A DNA stretch of 64,000 nucleotides from CBDCYS01 sp965224215 (GTDB lineage Bacteria > Acidobacteriota > Terriglobia > Bryobacterales > UBA6623): NCBI GenBank assembly GCA_965224215.1, contig CBDCYS010000039.1, forward strand, positions 248,001 to 312,000, read 5' to 3'. Below, one piece after another: positions 54,467 through 63,416 of this stretch. The notes under the pieces were generated by a model that saw only the letters and a program-made list of their open reading frames with translations, was not told the origin of the DNA and searched no databases. The position numbers and the translations under genes are program-made. Position 1 is the stretch's first letter. Every line of letters begins with the position of its first letter.

Positions 54467-55687
54467 ATGAGTTCCTCCGAAACCAGACCGCCGCGCGTGA
54501 TCGCCGTCGATGACGATTCCCTCGTACTGGGATCGCTCAAGGGGCTCTTGACGCTCGAAACCGACTACGAGGTGGAGTTCTTCGACGATCCTACGAAAGC
54601 GATTGGCCACATGGTCAAGAACCCCGTCGACCTTGTCATCTCGGACTTCTTGATGCCTCAGATGAACGGCTTGGAATTTCTGGCTGAAGCTCGCCGGCTG
54701 CAGCCCGAGGCGACCCGAATCCTGCTGACCGGCTTCGCCGATAAGCAGAACGCAATTCGCGCCATCAATGAGGTCGGCCTCTACCACTATCTGGAGAAGC
54801 CCTGGGAGAATGATCACCTCCTGCTGTTGATGCGAAACGCGCTCCAGGAGAAGAGCCTGAGGCGCCAACTGTCGGAAAAGGCCAAGGACCTGGACCGGCT
54901 CCTTCGAGAACACACGGACTTGACCGACAAGCATCGCAGCCTCGAACGAGAAATGGAGATGGCGGCGACTGTTCAGAGAAGCCTGTTGCCGGAGCAATTT
55001 CCTCAAGTGGACGGCTTCCAAATCAACACCCACTACCGGCCGTCCGATGCCGTCGGGGGCGACTACTACGACGTTATTCAAATTGGGACAGGCGCGACTT
55101 GGCTGATTGCGGACATGAGCGGCCACGGTGTGCAGGCTGCCCTGACCAGCATGCTGTTGAAAGCGATCTTTCGCCAGACGGCGGCGAACATTCAGGACCC
55201 CAGGGAACTGCTTGCGCGGATGAACGCCGAGTTGCATCAGTTCCTGCCCAGCGGGATGTTCGCCGCCGCGACCGTCCTTCAGATCGACGCAGGGAAGTCC
55301 ATGGTCCGACTCGCCAATGCCGGTCTGCCCTACCCGATGCTGCTCTCAGCCAACTCAGGGAAAAAGGTTCAGGAAATTCCGCTGGCAGGGTTGCCGCTGG
55401 GCTTGTTTCCCGCGGGAACGCCGGACAATTTCGATGCGCGCGAACTTGCGCTGAATACCGGCGAGGTGCTGCTTATCTCCTCCGATGGGTTAGGGGAAAT
55501 TCGCCGGCGCGGCGCCGGCAACAGCGAAGAGTTCTTCCAGGATGGTCCGCTCATGGCGACTTTGACGGATCTCAGCGGCAGCGGAGGCCGCCAAGTCGTC
55601 GAGGGGATCGTCGAGCAAGCCCTGGCCTACGGCGGCGCCGAAGGTGTCCTCGACGATGTGACTGTCGTAGGCGTCGAGCGCGTGTAG
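54467..55687 (+). CDS. response regulator with a C-terminal PP2C-like serine phosphatase (RsbU/SpoIIE type)
   Basis: A 406-residue protein. The receiver domain has the acidic pair Asp15-Asp16, the phosphoacceptor Asp60 in LVISDFLMPQMNG, Thr88 and Lys111 (YLEKPW). A short coiled coil (RSLEREMEMAATVQRSLLP) links it to a SpoIIE/PP2C phosphatase domain with GGDYYDVI, ADMSGHGVQAAL, and EVLLISSDGLGEIR. Such proteins sense phosphorylation from a histidine kinase and dephosphorylate an anti-sigma-factor antagonist, feeding a general stress pathway. No kinase or RsbV/RsbW-like gene adjoins. Confidence 0.9.
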   Translation: MSSSETRPPRVIAVDDDSLVLGSLKGLLTLETDYEVEFFDDPTKAIGHMVKNPVDLVISDFLMPQMNGLEFLAEARRLQPEATRILLTGFADKQNAIRAINEVGLYHYLEKPWENDHLLLLMRNALQEKSLRRQLSEKAKDLDRLLREHTDLTDKHRSLEREMEMAATVQRSLLPEQFPQVDGFQINTHYRPSDAVGGDYYDVIQIGTGATWLIADMSGHGVQAALTSMLLKAIFRQTAANIQDPRELLARMNAELHQFLPSGMFAAATVLQIDAGKSMVRLANAGLPYPMLLSANSGKKVQEIPLAGLPLGLFPAGTPDNFDARELALNTGEVLLISSDGLGEIRRRGAGNSEEFFQDGPLMATLTDLSGSGGRQVVEGIVEQALAYGGAEGVLDDVTVVGVERV

Positions 55688-55734
55688 CGCACGGTGGGTG
55701 CTCCGGCGTGCATCCATCCGAAAAGGGGCGAACG

Positions 55735-56385
55735 ATGAAGAGCAAAGAGCTTCAATACAACGGAGAGAAGGTTTCGGTCAGCTACGAGTTGCCCCGATGC
55801 ATTCACGCGGCGGAGTGCGTTCACGGCCTGCCACGCGTCTTCGACCCCAATCGCAGGCCTTGGATCGAACCGGACGCGGCGGGTCCCGATGAGCTGCTGC
55901 GGGTTGTGATCGAGTGTCCGACCGGGGCGCTGCACCTGGAGCGAAAGGACGGTGGGCCGGGCGAGTCAACGCCGAAGCTGAACAAGGCGAGTATTGAGGC
56001 CGATGGGCCGATTTACGTTCATGGGCAGATCGAGATTGTCACGCCGCAGGGACAGGTTCTTTTGGCAGACACCAGGGTCGCTTTGTGTCGCTGCGGGTCT
56101 TCGGAGAACAAACCACTGTGTGACGGCGCCCACGCGAAGGCCGAATTTCGCGATTCGGGTGAGCTGCAACCGAGTGACGAAGGCCCGGCAAGCGACGTCA
56201 ACGGCAAGGTGAAGCTCACCCCGCTGCCGAATGGCCCACTGCTTTTCGACGGACCTTTGCATTTGGCGGGCCCGAGCGGGCACGGAGCCCACTCCGCAAA
56301 AGGCGCGTTGTGTCGCTGCGGCGCTTCCGAGAACAAGCCGTTCTGCGACGGAAGTCACGCCAGGGTGGGATTCTTGACAGAGTGA
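55735..56385 (+). CDS. CDGSH iron-sulfur protein with an N-terminal divergent 4Fe-4S domain
   Basis: A 216-residue protein. The N-terminal domain has Cys22, Cys28 and Cys61 in CIHAAECVHG and VIECPTGAL, the divergent mono-cluster ferredoxin type. Two CDGSH motifs follow: Cys118-x-Cys120 ... Cys129-Asp-Gly-Ala-His133 and Cys193-x-Cys195 ... Cys204-Asp-Gly-Ser-His208, each binding a 2Fe-2S cluster with a His ligand. It probably takes part in redox or iron-sulfur transfer. It starts 47 bp after the response-regulator gene and has an ATG with AGGGGCG upstream. Confidence 0.9.
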   Translation: MKSKELQYNGEKVSVSYELPRCIHAAECVHGLPRVFDPNRRPWIEPDAAGPDELLRVVIECPTGALHLERKDGGPGESTPKLNKASIEADGPIYVHGQIEIVTPQGQVLLADTRVALCRCGSSENKPLCDGAHAKAEFRDSGELQPSDEGPASDVNGKVKLTPLPNGPLLFDGPLHLAGPSGHGAHSAKGALCRCGASENKPFCDGSHARVGFLTE

Positions 56386-56484
56386 CTTGAATATCCGAGC
56401 GGGTGAAAAGGCTTGCACTGCCGGCCGTGGCCTAGTCGCTGCAGCACTCACGCAGAGCGTGATGTCCGAGCGGCGCGCGCCAGC

Positions 56485-56958
56485 TCAGAAGTTGAGTCCA
56501 ACTCGGCCACCCCACCAGTGAGCGGTGACGCCACCGGGAGATGCGACGTGATCGCGAAACTCCACCTTCATCCCCAAGCTGCGCCACAGCCACAAATTGA
56601 CGCCGATGCCGAAGTTCCCGGAGTTTGCTGAGTTGCCGCGGAAGAAGAGCGAATACCCGCTAGTGATGTAGGGGTCGATTTTACGGTCCGATCCGAAATG
56701 ATAGTAGGCATTTCCGGAGGCGACGCCGACCGCGCCACCGAGATTGCCGGTCGGGCTGATTCCACCCAACTCCGCGCCCACTCCAAGACCCTTCGCGAGT
56801 AGCAACTCTCCGCCGCCACCGAACTGAACCGAGGAGTTCGTCTGGCCTGCCACGCTCACCCCGCCCGGGGCGAAGAATATGTAGCCGTGAGAGCTCTGCG
56901 CCGCCACGGACGTCAAGCTTGTAACGAGAAATGCCAGACTTGGCCAGAGCCTTCTCAT
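56485..56958 (-). CDS. outer-membrane beta-barrel protein
   Basis: A 157-residue protein with a signal peptide (MRRLWPSLAFLVTSLTSVAAQ). Alternating polar/hydrophobic strands with many Gly and aromatic residues (GYIFFAPGGVSV, SSVQFGGGGELLLAKGL, VEFRDHVASPGG, WWGGRVGLNF) end with the C-terminal Phe typical of beta-barrels. It resembles the OmpA-like eight-stranded small porins/attachment proteins of Acidobacteriota. No specific function is recognisable. Confidence 0.75.
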   Translation of the reverse strand: MRRLWPSLAFLVTSLTSVAAQSSHGYIFFAPGGVSVAGQTNSSVQFGGGGELLLAKGLGVGAELGGISPTGNLGGAVGVASGNAYYHFGSDRKIDPYITSGYSLFFRGNSANSGNFGIGVNLWLWRSLGMKVEFRDHVASPGGVTAHWWGGRVGLNF

Positions 56959-57491
56959 TCCTACTTACCTTAACGGACCTCGTGGCGAGGCAACGACTGG
57001 ACCAAGTGCGATTCATTACGACCTCGTCATAGCGAATGTTGTCGAGAGCCGACCGTGCTCGAGTCATCGCAGTTTCACAACACGATGCGGATCAAACCGA
57101 ATCATGAGAGTCCTGGGTATATTACGGTCGCAGTGGATTCGTAATAGGTATAAAACTATTATGAATATAGATAAAAAACCATACTGATTATGTACAATGG
57201 TTTCTCGCTTTAGTGCTGAGTCAGCACTGTGCAGCGGTTGGCTCAACGCTGTTCGGCTGTTCTGCTCTGCACTCGGTCTACGGGCAGTTTCTCCGTTGGG
57301 CCGAGATTGGGGCCCAGCCTGCGGTAGCACCGTCCCGGAACGAGTCTTGCTCTTCTCGGCCCCTAACGGGATGCCGACAGCAGCCTAGTGTGTGCCGGAA
57401 TGGCCACGGCCCAAGGGCGCTCAGCTGCAATAAGCAGGCGCCAGATCCCGGAGTTCGACAACGTATTTAGTATCAGACCCATCCTAAGAAC
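56959..57491. other. intergenic leader of the exopolysaccharide locus, no gene
   Basis: About 530 bp. An AT-rich segment at 57135-57200 stands out against the GC-rich surroundings and is a likely promoter region. AGTGCTGA (57212-57219) and TCAGCACT (57221-57228) form a 17-bp palindrome. The first recognisable gene, a NusG-like regulator, begins about 300 bp later, so the mRNA probably has a long leader. The leader may be the target for processive antitermination, but no ops-like element was recognised. Confidence 0.5.
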
Positions 57492-58031
57492 ATGAGCCAA
57501 CGACAAAGTGAAGCCTGGTTTGCTCTGCAAGTCAAACCGCGGCATGAGAAGAGCGTATCTTCGGCTCTCAGGATGAAGGGCTACGAAGAGTTTCTGCCGC
57601 TTTATTCGGCTATGCATCGCTGGTCGGACCGCTACAAGGAGGTAAAGGAACCGCTTTTTCCCGGTTATACGTTCTGCTATTTCGACGCTGAACTTCGGTT
57701 GCCGATTCTGCAGACCGGCGGAGTCAACGCGATCGTCGGCTTTGGTGCTGGGCCGATTGCCGTGAACGATCAGGAGATCAAGGCCGTGCGGGCCATCGTT
57801 GAGTCGGGGCTGTCCGCCGAACCCCATCCAGCGATCGAAGTGGGCGACACCGTTCGTCTTAAGGAGGGACCGCTGTGCGGTTTGGAGGGTGTCCTGCAAC
57901 GGCACCGCGATTCGCACCGCCTGGTTGTTTCGGTGACGTTGTTGAAGCGGTCCGTGGCGGTCGAAATCAACCGATCGTGGGTGGATCAGATTCCTCAGAA
58001 GTCCCGCGCTCACCGGATCGGCAGCGGTTGA
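57492..58031 (+). CDS. NusG-like (RfaH/UpxY/LoaP-type) transcription antiterminator
   Basis: A 179-residue protein with an N-terminal NGN domain (WFALQVKPRHEKSVSSALRMKG, split here as WFALQVKPRHEK and SALRMKGYEEFLP) and a C-terminal KOW domain (VGDTVRLKEGPLCGLEGVLQR). This differs from housekeeping NusG by the ending SRAHRIGSG and by its position directly in front of export and capsule genes. The role would be processive antitermination over the long exopolysaccharide operon. Confidence 0.85.
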   Translation: MSQRQSEAWFALQVKPRHEKSVSSALRMKGYEEFLPLYSAMHRWSDRYKEVKEPLFPGYTFCYFDAELRLPILQTGGVNAIVGFGAGPIAVNDQEIKAVRAIVESGLSAEPHPAIEVGDTVRLKEGPLCGLEGVLQRHRDSHRLVVSVTLLKRSVAVEINRSWVDQIPQKSRAHRIGSG

Positions 58032-58096
58032 CGCGGCTTTGGCTTGCTGTCTGGCTACAGCGGCTGGTCACGACCTCCCAAGAAAGTGTTACTCCG

Positions 58097-59272
58097 ATGG
58101 TCATGAATCGCCTCGATACGTCAAAGCTAGACATCCCCCGCGATGTGTCAAGGCTGGACGCCAAAAAGACGACGAAGGTGCCTGTGCTGAAGAAGGGACG
58201 AAAGAAAGCTCTTGGTTTGGCTATGCTCCCCATCGCAGGGCTTGGTTTGCTGTTGTGGGCCGGATCCCTAGCCCGTGCTCAGTCCACCGGAGATCAATCG
58301 GCCGACGCCGCCAGTTTCATGACTGCCAGCGCCACCACTGTTGGAGCGGACTCTACCTTCGAGGAGCCGATCTCACCCCCTCTTTCTGGCGGGCAGAATG
58401 CGCACGGATCCTACAGGTTGGGCCCCGGCGACGAGGTCACGATTGAGGTGATCGGGGAGGAAGAGATTCCACGATCGCCGATCCCGGTTGGCGCCGACGG
58501 TGTGATCCACGTTCCGCTGGTCGGTGCGGTCACGGTGGAGGGACTGGGTGTTGGCGAGGTCGGCGTGCTTCTCACCGGACGGTATCGGACCTACATTCAC
58601 GATCCCCAGGTCATTGTTCGTATCGTCAACTTCAACAGCCAGCCTGTCTCGGTAATTGGGGCGGTCAAGCAGCCGGGTCTGCATCAGTTGCGGGGCCGGA
58701 AGTCGCTGATCGAGGTTTTGGCCCTGGCCGGAGGGCTTCGAGAGGATGCCGGTCACGTTGTCAAGATTACCAGAAGGCGGGAACAGGGTCCGATCCCGCT
58801 CGCCACGGCGCGAGACGACTCGACAGGGCGCTTCAACGTGGCGTCCGCGAATATCGAAGATGTCCTGAAGGCCAACAACCCGGCGGACAACGTGATCATT
58901 GAGCCGAATGACGTGATATCGGTGCCGAGGGCGGAAATGGTTTACGTGATCGGCGCGGTGAACCGCTCGGGCGGCTTCGTGCTTCGGGAGCGGGAAAGCA
59001 TTTCTGTTCTGCAGGCCTTGGCCCTGGCGGGCGGGGTTCATGGAACTGCGGCCGTCAAGAGAGCGCGGATTCTCCGTCCCGCACACGGTGGCGGCGAGAG
59101 GGCCGAGCTGCCGATCAATCTGAAGCGCATCATGGCAAGCTCTGCCGAGGACGTAGCGTTGCAGCCCGAGGACATCCTGTTTGTGCCGAATAGCTCAGGC
59201 AAGACGGCCGCCGGGCGGGCTGCCGATGCAGCCATTCGGGTGGCTACAGGCGTGGCCATCTTTCGACGCTAG
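58097..59272 (+). CDS. polysaccharide export protein (Wza-like, SLBB domains)
   Basis: A protein of about 391 residues starting at MVMNRLDTSKL. After a long basic N-terminus and one hydrophobic segment (LAMLPIAGLGLLLWAG) comes the poly-export domain (YRLGPGDEVTIEVIGEEEIP, then PVGADGVIHVPLVGAVTVEG) followed by two SLBB domains around VSVIGAVKQPGLHQLRG and VYVIGAVNRSGGFVLRE. No lipobox Cys is apparent, so it is a variant of Wza. It exports exopolysaccharide across the envelope. Starts 66 bp after the NusG-like gene. Confidence 0.85.
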   Translation: MVMNRLDTSKLDIPRDVSRLDAKKTTKVPVLKKGRKKALGLAMLPIAGLGLLLWAGSLARAQSTGDQSADAASFMTASATTVGADSTFEEPISPPLSGGQNAHGSYRLGPGDEVTIEVIGEEEIPRSPIPVGADGVIHVPLVGAVTVEGLGVGEVGVLLTGRYRTYIHDPQVIVRIVNFNSQPVSVIGAVKQPGLHQLRGRKSLIEVLALAGGLREDAGHVVKITRRREQGPIPLATARDDSTGRFNVASANIEDVLKANNPADNVIIEPNDVISVPRAEMVYVIGAVNRSGGFVLRERESISVLQALALAGGVHGTAAVKRARILRPAHGGGERAELPINLKRIMASSAEDVALQPEDILFVPNSSGKTAAGRAADAAIRVATGVAIFRR

Positions 59273-59314
59273 TGGATTAGAAAGCGGGTGGGTTGAACAT
59301 GGGTGGGTTGAACA

Positions 59315-61696
59315 ATGGATGGTCATCAGAGAATCAGCTCCAATCCGGCGGTTAGAATCGTCGATTCGGCCGCACGCGGTCCTTGGAGTACAGCCGGCGT
59401 CCCCGCACAGGTTGACTTTGGGCATGACCGGGTTGAACCGACGATTGGGGAGTACTGGACAATCCTGGCCCGCCGAAAATATCGCATTTTACTCGTCGGA
59501 GTCGTTGGAGCGATCGCAGCGTTGCTGCTAAGCATTCCCCGGACGCCGATCTATCAGGCCCGCGCCTCGCTGGAGGTTGACACGCCCAACGGCGACCCTT
59601 TGCGCCCGCAATCGTCCGGCACGGCCGCGATGCCCAGTCCGTCCTCGGCTGAGTTCTATATAGCGACGCGGGTCGAGATTCTCGAAAGCCGGGCCTTGCT
59701 GCGACGCGTCGTAGAGAGACTGAAGCTTGACGCCAGGCCCGAGTTCCACTACTCGACGGACCGCTTTTCGGCTTGGCGCAAGGCGCTGGACCTGCCACCG
59801 GCGGCGACCGTGTCGGCTTACGAGAGTGCGTTCTCAGTGGCGGCTACTAGCTACAAGATCGTTCCATCGAGGAACACGGGAATTGTCGAGGTAGTTTCGG
59901 AGTGGCCCAGTCCACGCTTGGCTTCGGACTTCGCGAACACCCTGGCCGAAGAGTTCATTCAGTCTAGCTTGGAGGCGCGCTGGCAGGCGGCCGAACGCAG
60001 TGAAGAGTGGCTGGGGCTGCAGCTCGACAAGCTCCGTATTCAGCTCGAACAATCCGAAGAGGATCTGCGGCGGTACGCTCGCGAGAGCGGGCTGATGTTT
60101 GGTTCAGACGACGAAAACGTGTCCGAACAGCGGTTGAGCCAGCTCCAAGCCGAGCTTCTGCGAGCGCAAACAGAGAGAATCACGATGCAATCGCGCTTCG
60201 AACTGGTCACGACCCACCCTCCAGATGAGTTGAGCGAGATGATCGATCCCGTCAACTACCAAATCCAGCGGAATGACCTGCGCCAGCGGCTCGCGGAACT
60301 GCAGACGACCTACACGCCGGCGCACTACAAGGTCAAACGATTGGAGGCGCAGTTAGGCCAGCTCGACCGGACGATCGAAACGGAGCGAGCAAACAGGCTC
60401 GATCAGATTCGCAACGAGTTCGAATCGGCACAGCGGCGTGAGCGGCTGCTCGCGGCCGACTACGCACAGCAGACCGAGCTGGTATCGGATCAGACCGGGA
60501 AGTCGATCAAGTACAACATCCTCAATCGGGAAGTCGAATCCTATCAGCAGCTTTACGACCATCTCTTGAGACAGGTCAAGGAAGCCGGCGTGCTGTCGGC
60601 CATAGGCGCCAGCAACATTCGGATTGTTGACCCGGCGATTGTCCCGAGCAAGCCGATCCGTCCCGACCACATGTCGAACACCCTGCTGGGGCTCTTGACG
60701 GGGCTTCTCAGTGGAATAGCTTTCGCTTTCATAGGTGACCGCAGAGACCGCACTTTGCGAGAACCAGGCGACGCGTGCGATTGCCTGGGACTGCCGGAAC
60801 TTGGAGTCGTGCCGGCGATTGGCGGGAATCGCGATCGGCTGGGCGCTCGCTGGAAGCGCAGCGTGTGGCTTCGACTTCAGACAACGATTAAGACGGCCAG
60901 ACTTAGCCTCTCCCACGCGAATGACATCGACTGTTGGCCAAGGAAAGGAACCGGGCCGGTCGAGCTGATGAGCTGGCAGCAGCCGCCGTCACATTTTGCC
61001 GAGTGCTTTCGGGTTGCCGCCACGTCGATCCTTTTTGCCCCTGCCGTGAAGTCGAATCAGCGTACATTCGTGATCACGAGCTCACACGCCCACGAGGGCA
61101 AGACCACGGTGGCGAGCAACCTAGCCATCACGCTGGCTGGAGTTCACAACCGCGTGCTGCTGGTCGATGCTGATTTGCGGCGTCCGCGGCTTCACCAAAT
61201 TTACGAAGTGCCTAATAGTTGGGGACTGTCGAACTTGCTGCAAGAATCTCAAATGTCTCGGGACTACGATGTCGATGCCCTGTCGCTTCGGACCGACGTC
61301 CCTGGCCTGTTCTTGCTGCCCAGCGGGCCATCGGCGGAGGGCATCGCAACTCTGCTCCACACCAGCTCGGCGTCGGAACTGGTGAAACTCTTGCAGCAAC
61401 AGTTCGATGTGGTCATATTTGATTCACCCCCGGTGCTGGAGTTCTGCGAAGCGCGCGTGCTCGGTCAATTGAGTGACGCGGTCGTGCTGGTCCTCTCCGC
61501 CGGCCGCACGGATCGGGAGGATGCGAGGGCCGCTGCCGATCGCTTCGCCGAAGACGGGACAACCGTGCTCGGGACGATTCTCAATCAATGGGATACCCCG
61601 GACTCGCAGAAGCAGGCGGCTTCCGTCTATTACTACCGGAGCCACCTTACCCAGCGCCATCCGCGCCAGATCGCGGCTGCCGGGTCCTCTTCGTGA
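59315..61696 (+). CDS. exopolysaccharide tyrosine autokinase/chain-length regulator (Wzc-like)
   Basis: A 793-residue protein. The N-terminal Wzz domain (ILARRKYRILLVGVVGAIAALL) starts with a transmembrane segment near residue 55; a long coiled-coil periplasmic region with GNVR-like repeats follows; then a second transmembrane helix near residue 450. The cytoplasmic BY-kinase has Walker A SSHAHEGKTTVASN, Walker A' VLLVDADLRRP and Walker B VVIFDSPPVL, and a C-terminal tyrosine cluster (SVYYYRSH). It controls polymerisation and export of the polysaccharide. Follows the export protein by 42 bp. Confidence 0.9.
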   Translation: MDGHQRISSNPAVRIVDSAARGPWSTAGVPAQVDFGHDRVEPTIGEYWTILARRKYRILLVGVVGAIAALLLSIPRTPIYQARASLEVDTPNGDPLRPQSSGTAAMPSPSSAEFYIATRVEILESRALLRRVVERLKLDARPEFHYSTDRFSAWRKALDLPPAATVSAYESAFSVAATSYKIVPSRNTGIVEVVSEWPSPRLASDFANTLAEEFIQSSLEARWQAAERSEEWLGLQLDKLRIQLEQSEEDLRRYARESGLMFGSDDENVSEQRLSQLQAELLRAQTERITMQSRFELVTTHPPDELSEMIDPVNYQIQRNDLRQRLAELQTTYTPAHYKVKRLEAQLGQLDRTIETERANRLDQIRNEFESAQRRERLLAADYAQQTELVSDQTGKSIKYNILNREVESYQQLYDHLLRQVKEAGVLSAIGASNIRIVDPAIVPSKPIRPDHMSNTLLGLLTGLLSGIAFAFIGDRRDRTLREPGDACDCLGLPELGVVPAIGGNRDRLGARWKRSVWLRLQTTIKTARLSLSHANDIDCWPRKGTGPVELMSWQQPPSHFAECFRVAATSILFAPAVKSNQRTFVITSSHAHEGKTTVASNLAITLAGVHNRVLLVDADLRRPRLHQIYEVPNSWGLSNLLQESQMSRDYDVDALSLRTDVPGLFLLPSGPSAEGIATLLHTSSASELVKLLQQQFDVVIFDSPPVLEFCEARVLGQLSDAVVLVLSAGRTDREDARAAADRFAEDGTTVLGTILNQWDTPDSQKQAASVYYYRSHLTQRHPRQIAAAGSSS

Positions 61697-61864
61697 GCTG
61701 GATCTGGACGCATTGACCCGCCCCAGTCTGTTGTGTTCCAGAGGACGTTCGCCTGCCGGACGCCCTCCCCGTGTCATCTGAACATTGCAGCTTGAACATA
61801 GCTGAAGCCGGCAAGCCCAATCGGAGGAGGTGCCGGTTCCCAAGAATTCGCTCGGAATCACGCA

Positions 61865-63301
61865 ATGCGCGCCTCATCATTTGTAACTCTTGCTGAATTG
61901 CCGTCTGCCGACGCAGCCACTTGGCAGCCCGAAGTCCAGCGGGACGCTTCGGCTAGCCGTGCGCGTTTCGCGCCCCGGGCCGCGAGGCTTCCGGACAGCG
62001 GTTTCCGCCCGCGAGGCTACCGGCCGCTGCGTCTGCTGATCGGTGTTACCGGGCTACTGATTGCGTGGAGGATTGCCCCGGTCATTGCTGGAGTCGAAAC
62101 AATTGGAGGAGGCAGCAGCGTGTCTCTTGGACTTGGGGATAGCCTCCCATTGTCCCTCGCGATTTCATTGGCAATCTCGGCGTACGCGGCTCTGACAGCA
62201 TCGCGCTTGCTGGCCTCTGCTGCTAGTTCGATTCTTCAGTGGGGATGGCCGCGAGTGGAGCGGCTCGCGGTCGTCGCCAGCGACGTGCCCCCTGAATTTG
62301 CGGAAAACTTCGGAAGCGACGGCGGCCAGTTGGCCGGCGTGATCGTGCCTCCAAATGGCCGCAGCTCGGTTGGCGTAGGCTCCGGTCAACGCGGCTCGGC
62401 TCCGATCAGCCCCGGTGGAAGCAGCTCAGGTTTCGCCTCCGGGAGGACGGTGCTCGGAGACACCGATCAGCTTGCCGCGATAGTCAATCGCTGCCGGATT
62501 GACCGGCTCATATTCTTGGATGAAGGACTTGAAAGGAGCGTAGTCCATGATGGCCTGGAGGTGGCACGGCGGATGGGTATTCGAGCAGCCTTCTCGCTGG
62601 CTCCTCTTGCCGATACAAGTCAGATGCAGTTAAGCGAGTATTGTGGGCGTCCGGTTCTCGAAATACGTCCGAGCGCCTTTGCCCAGCCTCGGGACGTAGT
62701 CAAGCGAGTTTTCGACATAGTGGCGGGAAGCGCGCTGTTGCTGCTGTCGAGTCCCCTGCTGATTCTGCTGGCCGTGATGGTCAAGCTGAGCGGTCCTGGC
62801 CCGGTGCTGCACAACGGACTTCGGGTCGGCAAAGGCGGGCGCTACTTCACTCTTTATAAGTTTCGTTCCATGTATGACGAATCTGGTGGGCGATCCACCG
62901 TTGAATCGCGAAACGAAAAAAAAGGGCACCTCTTCAAGATTCGAAATGATCCTCGCATAACGCCTGTGGGAGCCTTTCTGAGGCGCTATAGCTTGGACGA
63001 GTTACCGCAACTGTTCAACGTATTGGCAGGGCACATGAGCCTGGTCGGACCCCGCCCCTTGCCGGCGGAGGATCTTGAGCCTGACGGCCAGAGCCGGGAG
63101 TTCAGAACCTGGGCACGAGAAAGATCGGACGTTCTGCCGGGCATTACGGGGCTATGGCAAGTGAGCGACCGCAGCAGCTTGCCGTTCGAGGATATGGTTG
63201 AACTCGATTTGGACTACATCCGGCGTTGGTCTTTTGCGCTCGATCTGAGGGTACTGCTGGAGACGCCGCGCGCTGTTCTCTCCGGCCGAGGCGCCTACTG
63301 A
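61865..63301 (+). CDS. priming polyprenyl-phosphate sugar transferase (WbaP/WcaJ type)
   Basis: A 478-residue protein. Several hydrophobic segments lie in the first 120 residues, followed by a NAD-like nonmembrane segment and the C-terminal bacterial-transferase domain: KRVFDIVAGSALLLLSSPLL, FTLYKFRSMYDESGG, RYSLDELPQLFNVLAGHMSLVGPRPL and LPGITGLWQVSDRSSLPFEDMVELD. These residues place a sugar 1-phosphate on undecaprenyl phosphate to begin the repeat unit. It lies 168 bp after the autokinase. Confidence 0.9.
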   Translation: MRASSFVTLAELPSADAATWQPEVQRDASASRARFAPRAARLPDSGFRPRGYRPLRLLIGVTGLLIAWRIAPVIAGVETIGGGSSVSLGLGDSLPLSLAISLAISAYAALTASRLLASAASSILQWGWPRVERLAVVASDVPPEFAENFGSDGGQLAGVIVPPNGRSSVGVGSGQRGSAPISPGGSSSGFASGRTVLGDTDQLAAIVNRCRIDRLIFLDEGLERSVVHDGLEVARRMGIRAAFSLAPLADTSQMQLSEYCGRPVLEIRPSAFAQPRDVVKRVFDIVAGSALLLLSSPLLILLAVMVKLSGPGPVLHNGLRVGKGGRYFTLYKFRSMYDESGGRSTVESRNEKKGHLFKIRNDPRITPVGAFLRRYSLDELPQLFNVLAGHMSLVGPRPLPAEDLEPDGQSREFRTWARERSDVLPGITGLWQVSDRSSLPFEDMVELDLDYIRRWSFALDLRVLLETPRAVLSGRGAY

Positions 63302-63416
63302 ACGTGAACAAAGCCGCGCGGTGCTCTAACGTGGCGCACGCTTTCAGCGTGCCGTGTCGCCATCCTGGCGGCATGTCTTGGCACCACACCGGACTCCAGC
63401 CACGCGCACCTACCCA

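Noticed and set aside
57363..58013. Long minus-strand ORF of 216 codons opposite the NusG-like gene
   Set aside because: It is the shadow of a GC-rich codon pattern; the plus strand carries clear NGN and KOW motifs.
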